From: Candidatus Fermentibacterota bacterium
GTDB lineage: Bacteria; JAFGKV01
DNA: 39,076 nt
NCBI GenBank assembly: GCA_030620115.1
Contig: JAUXFG010000014.1
Location: 1 to 39,076, forward strand
Reading direction: 5' to 3'
Shown here piece after piece: positions 34,190-39,076 of the stretch. Position 1 is the stretch's first letter, and each line of letters starts with the position of its first letter. A program made the translations under genes and the position numbers. The notes beneath the pieces were generated by a model. That model searched no databases. It had not been told where the DNA came from and saw only the letters and a list, made by a program, of their open reading frames with translations.

Positions 34190-34558
34190 TCGGACATTTC
34201 CGCAAATCTTCATTCAAGGAGCGCCGGAGAAACCGGCGCTCCTTTTCTCTGCCCTCTATCTTGAACGCTGCGCACAAATTCCGCGCCATGACATACTTCA
34301 CCCCCAAAACTCACGCAGGCACTCAACAAGCCCTTGACAGGAAGCTCGTCGGGGATGTTCTTCGCGCTATCTTGACAGTAGGGAATTCCCACAATCATGA
34401 GAATAGTGCAATGGAATAGGTAGCCCGTACCTGTAGCGAGATCAGGACGACATTCTTCAGAAACCCACAGTCCGGTGAATCCATAGGTCCGAGAAATCAG
34501 GCCATATTTTCGACCAGGAAACAGCCCCGGGTGGCAACGTAAAGGGATCAGCCAGAAG
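34190..34558. other. Spacer after the lipoprotein gene
   Basis: Apart from the terminator at 34218-34250 nothing else is recognised. No gene is supported on either strand. The promoter of the membrane-protein set should lie in the right half. Confidence 0.55.
34218..34250 (+). terminator. Rho-independent terminator
   Basis: A perfect 10-base stem GGAGCGCCGG / CCGGCGCTCC (34218-34227 and 34233-34242) with loop AGAAA is followed by TTTTCTCT. It lies 28 bases after the lipoprotein stop. It is the best terminator in the window. Confidence 0.9.
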
Positions 34559-35239
34559 ATGAAGAAGACCATTCCTCTCCTCATCACGTTTGTGGTCGGT
34601 CTCGCACTGATCCTCGCCATATTCATTCCCCCCGAGCCTTTTCATACCATGAATCGCGAATTCAGCGTCTACTTCGACATCATCGCCGTGTTTGCGTTCA
34701 TCCTTGGAGGCGGCAACCTCATACGCGTTCATGGGAACAAAATCTCCCGGAAGAAAAAGGACTACAAGTACAGCTTCGTGACCTTGCTTGGCTTCTTTGT
34801 CACACTCTTTGTGGGCCTCCTGAAGATCGGGGGTCCTCCCGGAATCCAAGGTGAGGTCATGGCTTCCGGCTCCTGGTTCCTGTTCATCTTCAACGCCATC
34901 CTGACGCCGCTCACTGCCACCATGTTCGCTCTTCTCGCCTTCTATGTGGCCTCGGCCTCATTCAGGGCATTCAGGGCAAAAACCACGGAAGCAACTATCC
35001 TACTGCTCGCAGGCTTCATCATCCTCCTCGGGCGCACATTCTTTGGCTACTACATCACTAGTTGGCTGCCCGATTCGCTCTCGTTCTTGGAGATTCCGAA
35101 CCTCGCAAATTGGATTATGGCCTGGCCCAATACGGCAGGACAGCGCGCCATCGTCATCGGCATCTCGCTGGGAGTCGCGGCCACGAGTCTCCGTATCATA
35201 CTGGGAATCGAACGAAGCTATCTCGGGTCAGGGGAATAG
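34559..35239 (+). CDS. Polytopic membrane protein, unrecognised (module gene 1)
   Basis: This 226-residue protein has about six hydrophobic helices (near 5-24, 38-55, 72-91, 104-133, 145-166 and 196-216). A strongly basic loop HGNKISRKKKDYKYS (58-72) probably faces the cytosol, and a conserved-looking SWLPDSLSFLEIPNLANWIMAWP segment (168-190) lies between helices 5 and 6. No catalytic motif is seen. It is followed after 6 bases by the next gene and is part of a three-gene set. Function is unknown. Start choice is moderate: AGAAG lies close and AAAGGG farther upstream. Confidence 0.8.
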   Translation: MKKTIPLLITFVVGLALILAIFIPPEPFHTMNREFSVYFDIIAVFAFILGGGNLIRVHGNKISRKKKDYKYSFVTLLGFFVTLFVGLLKIGGPPGIQGEVMASGSWFLFIFNAILTPLTATMFALLAFYVASASFRAFRAKTTEATILLLAGFIILLGRTFFGYYITSWLPDSLSFLEIPNLANWIMAWPNTAGQRAIVIGISLGVAATSLRIILGIERSYLGSGE

Positions 35240-35245
35240 AAAAAG

Positions 35246-36100
35246 ATGCCATTGCTTGAACGCCTGCAGACCCTCGACCGTCGGATCATCTTCCTATTCA
35301 TTGGGCTTTCCGTTCTTGTCCCCCTTCTCTTTCCGATCACCTTCCCCGAGCATCCAAGCCCTATCGTGACGGCGATATATGACGGTATAGAAAGCCTCCC
35401 CGAGAGATCCATTGTGCTCATGCCCTTTGATTATGATCCTTCCACCGCACCTGAACTGGATCCCATGGCTACGTCATTGATGAGGCACTGCATGACGCGG
35501 AATCTGCGGGTCTGCACCATGGCGCTCTGGCCGGAAGGCCAGGGAATGGCCAATAACATCATGAGCATTGTAGTAGAGCGGGAGTTCCCCGACAAGGTGT
35601 ACGGCGAGGATTACGTGAATCTGGGATACAAGGCCGGCGCACAGGGCCTCATCAATACACTCCTCTTGAGCATGAGATCAATGTACACCACCGATGCCGC
35701 AGGCACCCCTGTCGACGAAATCCCGCTGATGAAGAACATCCACACACTCCGTGATTTTGCTTTTATCATGAATCTCTCTGCCGGTAGACCGGGCACCAAG
35801 GAGTGGATACAATTTGCCGGCGACCCGGGTGATATCCCGATAGCGTCAGGCTCCACCGCGGTGCAGGCACCCTTGATGTACCCATACTATCCTTCACAAA
35901 TGGTAGGGATGATGGGTGGTCTCAAGGGTGCGGCGGAGTATGAGGCTTTGCTTGTGAAGGGATACCCCCAGTTCAAGAATTCCAGTGCAGTGGCCACTGG
36001 GCTCATGGCCCCACAAGCATTTGCACACCTTGTAATCATGGTCTTTATCATTATCGGCAACATTATCTTCTTTGTTGAGCGGAGGCAGAAGGACCGATGA
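35246..36100 (+). CDS. Membrane-anchored protein with large extracytoplasmic domain (module gene 2)
   Basis: This 284-residue protein has one membrane helix at each end (about 14-33 and 257-277) and a domain of about 220 residues between them, predicted outside the cytoplasm. The domain begins YDGIESLPERSIVLMPFDYDP, has ALWPEGQGM and YVNLGYKAGAQG segments, and closes with YPYYPSQMVGMMGGLKGAAEYEALL, a glycine-rich stretch next to aromatic residues. Alternating strands and helices suggest an alpha/beta fold. I cannot assign a family or activity. It overlaps the next gene as ATGA, which supports a joint complex. Confidence 0.8.
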   Translation: MPLLERLQTLDRRIIFLFIGLSVLVPLLFPITFPEHPSPIVTAIYDGIESLPERSIVLMPFDYDPSTAPELDPMATSLMRHCMTRNLRVCTMALWPEGQGMANNIMSIVVEREFPDKVYGEDYVNLGYKAGAQGLINTLLLSMRSMYTTDAAGTPVDEIPLMKNIHTLRDFAFIMNLSAGRPGTKEWIQFAGDPGDIPIASGSTAVQAPLMYPYYPSQMVGMMGGLKGAAEYEALLVKGYPQFKNSSAVATGLMAPQAFAHLVIMVFIIIGNIIFFVERRQKDR

Positions 36101-36783
36101 ATCTGAGCCCCTTGGAGCTGACCATCAACGGCATCCTTACGCTCATGATTTTGAGCTTTCTCTACAAAGACAACCCATTCTACAAGTTTGCCGAGCACCT
36201 CTTTGTGGGTGTTTCCGCGGCCTACTGGATGGTCCAAGGCGTATGGCAGACCTTGATGCCGAATCTGATTGCCAGGATCTTTCCCGGGGCGGTTTCTTCC
36301 TTTCTTCCCGATGCAGTGGGAAAAAGCCCTGACTACTACTTCCTCATTCCGGCGGCGTTTGGCCTTCTCCTTCTCACCAGGTTGCTGCCCAAGGGGAACT
36401 GGCTTTCCCGATGGGCACTGGCCTTTGTGGTGGGATACGCAGCCGGCACCAATTTCGTGCGGTATCTCCAATCCGACTTCGTGGCACAGATCCGGAGCAC
36501 CATGGTGCCCCTTGTCGTGCTCAAGGACTCGGGCGGTCTTGATCTGGGCCAGAGCTTCTCTCACCTCGTGCTCATTGTGGGAGTACTGAGCGGCCTCGTT
36601 TACTTCTTCTTTTCCAAGGAGCACAAGGGAACCACCGGCCGCATCTCCCGTGTGGGCATATGGATACTGATGGTTACCTTTGGGGCCTCATTCGGGTATA
36701 CCGTCATGGCGCGGATCTCCCTTCTTCTCGGCAGAATGCAGTCCCTCAGGGATTGGGTCGAGCATCTTATCGGCCTTTTTTGA
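36097..36783 (+). CDS. Polytopic membrane protein, unrecognised (module gene 3)
   Basis: This 228-residue protein has about six hydrophobic helices (near 8-22, 33-50, 80-97, 104-120, 153-171 and 185-205). A short motif FLYKDNPFYKFAEHLFVGVSAAYW (21-44) mixes charge with aromatic residues and is the most distinctive part. The start shares four bases with the stop of gene 2. No family is recognised. With genes 1 and 2 it would make a membrane complex having about 14 helices and one large outer domain. Confidence 0.8.
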   Translation: MNLSPLELTINGILTLMILSFLYKDNPFYKFAEHLFVGVSAAYWMVQGVWQTLMPNLIARIFPGAVSSFLPDAVGKSPDYYFLIPAAFGLLLLTRLLPKGNWLSRWALAFVVGYAAGTNFVRYLQSDFVAQIRSTMVPLVVLKDSGGLDLGQSFSHLVLIVGVLSGLVYFFFSKEHKGTTGRISRVGIWILMVTFGASFGYTVMARISLLLGRMQSLRDWVEHLIGLF

Positions 36784-36865
36784 GCCGTCCCATTCTCGTC
36801 TCATGCCGGCTCGGAACCCGCTCCGGTGGCGCGATCATATGCCACGCTCCTGCCAATAGACAAAA

Positions 36866-37654
36866 ATGCGAGCCCTAAGACCACCGGGGTTGTTCGGCAC
36901 CGCTTGGCTGACTGTGCGGTATCGCTCGCCATTGGCCGGAAGAGGAAAAACCCTTGTTCCGCACTTCCTGCTCCTTCTTGCGCCAGTGCTTCTCTCCGCG
37001 GCATACCTACTCAAAAACCCAGATGCATCAGGCTCCCAAATCTTCTGGACCATGGCCCGCTCCTATTATCTTCAATTCGCCATCGGCGTGGTCATGCTCG
37101 GCGTGGGGCTCGGCGGCTTTCCAATGGAGGAGTCCGCGGGCACCATGATGTTCCTGCTCTCCAAGCCGAGCTCCCGCACAGGCGTGCTACTGGGGAGGAT
37201 CGTTTCGGCCGGCATTATGGGGATCTTGCTCGTGCTGCTCAGCGTCACCGCATCAGGGCTCCTGCTGAAAGTGGCAGTTCCCGACATCCTCCGCGCATGG
37301 CCCGGGCTTGCGGCTGCGACGCTGTTCTACGGAACGGTCTTCACGGTCATCCCTCTGCTCACGAAACGCGCCACCGCCATCGGCCTCGTGTACGTGCTCA
37401 TATGGGAAGGGTTCATCTCCATGGTTCCGGGTGCCATCAACAGTCTCACGGCATCGCGATATCTGCGGGCTTTGCTCCCTGGAGAGGGTCTGATCTCCCC
37501 TGCGATGTTTCTCTCACACTGGTCAACACCATCCCACGGCGTCGCGTTGACAAGGCTGGGATTGACGTTATGTGTCGTCATAGGAACAGGAATCATGGTC
37601 ATGCGTTCAAAGGAGTACGCCATCGCCCAGAGCCGAGCCGCCGGGGAAGTATGA
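36866..37654 (+). CDS. ABC-2-like permease without adjacent ATPase
   Basis: This 262-residue protein has about six helices. Between helices 2 and 3 it has GGFPMEESAGTMMFLLSKPSSRTGVLLGRI, which is like the E-E-x-x-G-T-x-x-x-L-x-x-x-P-x-S-R motif of ABC-2 permeases of the ABC-type multidrug/lipid exporters. A nucleotide-binding partner would be expected beside it, but none is in the window. It starts 82 bases after the three-gene membrane set, and no good ribosome site is visible before the ATG. It may be part of the same transcript. Substrate is unknown. Confidence 0.72.
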   Translation: MRALRPPGLFGTAWLTVRYRSPLAGRGKTLVPHFLLLLAPVLLSAAYLLKNPDASGSQIFWTMARSYYLQFAIGVVMLGVGLGGFPMEESAGTMMFLLSKPSSRTGVLLGRIVSAGIMGILLVLLSVTASGLLLKVAVPDILRAWPGLAAATLFYGTVFTVIPLLTKRATAIGLVYVLIWEGFISMVPGAINSLTASRYLRALLPGEGLISPAMFLSHWSTPSHGVALTRLGLTLCVVIGTGIMVMRSKEYAIAQSRAAGEV

Positions 37655-37697
37655 GCTCCCCACCGGAATGAGAGAATCCTGGGGTTGAGCTCGGGCA

Positions 37698-38984
37698 ATG
37701 GAGAATAGACAACGGCTCTGCATACGCGGCGGCCGGGTCATCGACCCGACAACGGGAACGGATGACCGGAGAACTCTCTGGATCGAGAGTGAAACCATCA
37801 TACCCCAGCCCCAAGAGATCTCGGGTGACCGGTTCGACGTCCTGGATGCCACAGGATGCTGGGTGCTCCCGGGAATCGTGGACATGCACGTCCATCTCCG
37901 GGAGCCGGGCAATGAAGAGGCCGAAACCATCGAGTCCGGTGTCCATGCGGCAGCGGCAGGTGGCGTGACCACACTGGCGTGTATGCCCAATACAACCCCT
38001 CCGTTGGATGAGCCTGAGCAGATCAAATTCGTGCTGCACAAGGCCAGGCGTCTGGACAGTGTCTCAGTCCACCCCATTGGAGCGGTATCCAAAGGCAGAG
38101 CAGGTGAGATTTTGGCCCCGGTTGCCGACTTGCACAGAGCAGGTGCGGTCGCCATCTCTGACGACGGTTCCCCGATTCGTTCGGCTGCTCTTCTCCGTCA
38201 GGCGCTCGATATATGCAAAGAGCTGGACATTCCGGTCATCGACCACTGCGAGGATATGTCTCTTTCAGTCAATGGTGTCGTGCGTGAAGGACCCGTCTCT
38301 CGCCGCTTGGGCGTTCCGGGCATCCCGGCCATGGCGGAGGAGGTCATGGTGGCGCGAGACATCGTGGTGGCGCGGCACACAGGTGGAAGATTACACCTCG
38401 CCCATCTGAGCACTGTGGGAAGCGTCCAGCTTCTGCGGCAAGCTCGCGAAGAGGGTCTCTCCGTGACCGGCGAGGTTACGCCCCACCACCTGGCGCTCAC
38501 CCACGAATCTCTCCTGGGCGAAGATACGAACTTCAAGATGAATCCGCCCTTGGGTACACAGGAAGATCGAGCCGAGTTGATTCGGGGACTGGCGGATGGA
38601 ACCATGTCGGTCATCGCTTCCGATCACGCGCCCCATCGAGCGCAAGACAAGCGCCACGGGCTCAACGCAGCGGCCTTTGGAGTCATCGGTCTCGAAACCA
38701 TGCTCGCCGTGGTAATCACCGAACTGGTGAAGCCTGGACATCTGTCGCCTCTTCAAGCCGTGGCTTGTCTTACCTCGAATCCTGCGGAGATTCTCGGTCT
38801 CGACGCTGGAACTCTGCGCCCGGGGGCCAGAGCTGATATCGTGGTCGTTGATCCCAAGACATGCTGGACCGTAGATCCTCAAGACTTCTTCTCCAAGAGC
38901 AAGAACACGTGCTTCGCAGGGCGAGAGCTTTTTGGAAAGGTCAAATACACGCTCGTGGGGGGACGGGTGGTCTTCCAAACATGA
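37698..38984 (+). CDS. pyrC: Dihydroorotase, class I
   Basis: Dihydroorotase closes carbamoyl-aspartate to dihydroorotate in pyrimidine synthesis. The 428-residue protein has the metal motif DMHVHLREPG (62-71), GAVSKGR, AISDDGSP (with the bridging Asp of class I enzymes), IDHCED, HLAHLST and SDHAPH (308-313). NPAEILGLDAGTLRPGARADIVV marks the usual amidohydrolase end. It starts 43 bases after the permease. pyrB, its common upstream partner, is not present before it. Allantoinase and hydantoinase are relatives, but the DMHVHLREPG and SDDGSP pattern favours PyrC. Confidence 0.93.
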   Translation: MENRQRLCIRGGRVIDPTTGTDDRRTLWIESETIIPQPQEISGDRFDVLDATGCWVLPGIVDMHVHLREPGNEEAETIESGVHAAAAGGVTTLACMPNTTPPLDEPEQIKFVLHKARRLDSVSVHPIGAVSKGRAGEILAPVADLHRAGAVAISDDGSPIRSAALLRQALDICKELDIPVIDHCEDMSLSVNGVVREGPVSRRLGVPGIPAMAEEVMVARDIVVARHTGGRLHLAHLSTVGSVQLLRQAREEGLSVTGEVTPHHLALTHESLLGEDTNFKMNPPLGTQEDRAELIRGLADGTMSVIASDHAPHRAQDKRHGLNAAAFGVIGLETMLAVVITELVKPGHLSPLQAVACLTSNPAEILGLDAGTLRPGARADIVVVDPKTCWTVDPQDFFSKSKNTCFAGRELFGKVKYTLVGGRVVFQT

Positions 38985-39047
38985 GAGAAACAGATCCCCG
39001 GGATCTATCGGCCTGCAAGGACATGCGGTGACCGCGGGAGAGGACTC

Positions 39048-39076
39048 ATGAGTCCGCTTCTTGCGGTGCTCGTGCT
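39048..39076 (+). CDS. Start of a gene cut by the window edge
   Basis: ATG at 39048 is preceded by GGGAGAGG at 6 bases distance and codes MSPLLAVLVL before the window ends. After pyrC, a carA (carbamoyl-phosphate synthase small subunit) start is plausible, since that protein often begins with such a short hydrophobic stretch. Ten residues do not prove it. Confidence 0.45.

Noticed and set aside
38992-39006. AGATCCC-C-GGGATCT palindrome after pyrC as a terminator
   Set aside because: There is only one base of loop and no T-run. A following gene start is close, so a terminator is not supported.

Overview
The window reads as chromosomal DNA of a Gram-negative bacterium with moderately high GC. 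Evidence for an LPS-bearing outer membrane is the LapA/LapB pair (regulators of LPS synthesis), an O-antigen ligase/polymerase-like protein, several envelope glycosyltransferases and two lipoproteins. Gene order is unlike Escherichia coli over most of the window, apart from a local dnaE-accA neighbourhood. Several proteins are not recognisable, and the intergenic DNA is full of short repeats. An uncultivated or poorly sampled lineage is likely, but the sequence alone does not fix the phylum.

Layout, left to right. (1) 1-1.8 kb: a DDE transposase gene on the minus strand, then about 0.8 kb of degenerate repeat DNA. (2) 2.5-10.8 kb, minus strand: a tight run transcribed miaB > lapA > lapB > SPOR/TPR protein > mutS > mutL, combining tRNA modification, LPS control, a peptidoglycan-binding envelope protein and mismatch repair. 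(3) 10.8-19 kb, minus strand and feeding into miaB with an ATGA overlap: a surface-glycan cluster of three GT4 glycosyltransferases, a small lipoprotein, a large membrane glycosyltransferase-like/TPR protein and an O-antigen ligase. The lipoprotein and the large protein share a CBM60-like C-terminal pattern. (4) 19-22.4 kb, minus strand: DUF362 protein, an orphan GroES-like protein and a D-cysteine desulfhydrase/ACC deaminase homologue, separated by repeat-rich spacers. (5) 22.4-28 kb: about 1 kb of structured repeat DNA, fusA (+), a DUF2058 protein (-), a radical SAM protein (-), and heptad arrays between them. (6) 28-33.1 kb, plus strand: dnaE, accA, lepB. (7) 33.2-37.7 kb, plus strand: a lipoprotein with its own terminator, three unrecognised membrane proteins in a tight set, and an ABC-2-like permease without an ATPase. 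(8) pyrC, then the first codons of another gene at the window edge.

The two most unusual things are these. First, the intergenic DNA between about 20.3 and 27.8 kb carries several unrelated repeat vocabularies that share a 7-base unit, for example TTCAGGG, AACGCTG, ATGTTCG and GCTGATA. Some copies are organised as small elements bounded by GTAACCGTTC ends, and one such end supplies the stop codon of the radical SAM gene. Second, the three-gene membrane module at 34.6-36.8 kb, with a large extracytoplasmic domain in the middle protein, has no function I can name. I saw no tRNA, rRNA or CRISPR array.
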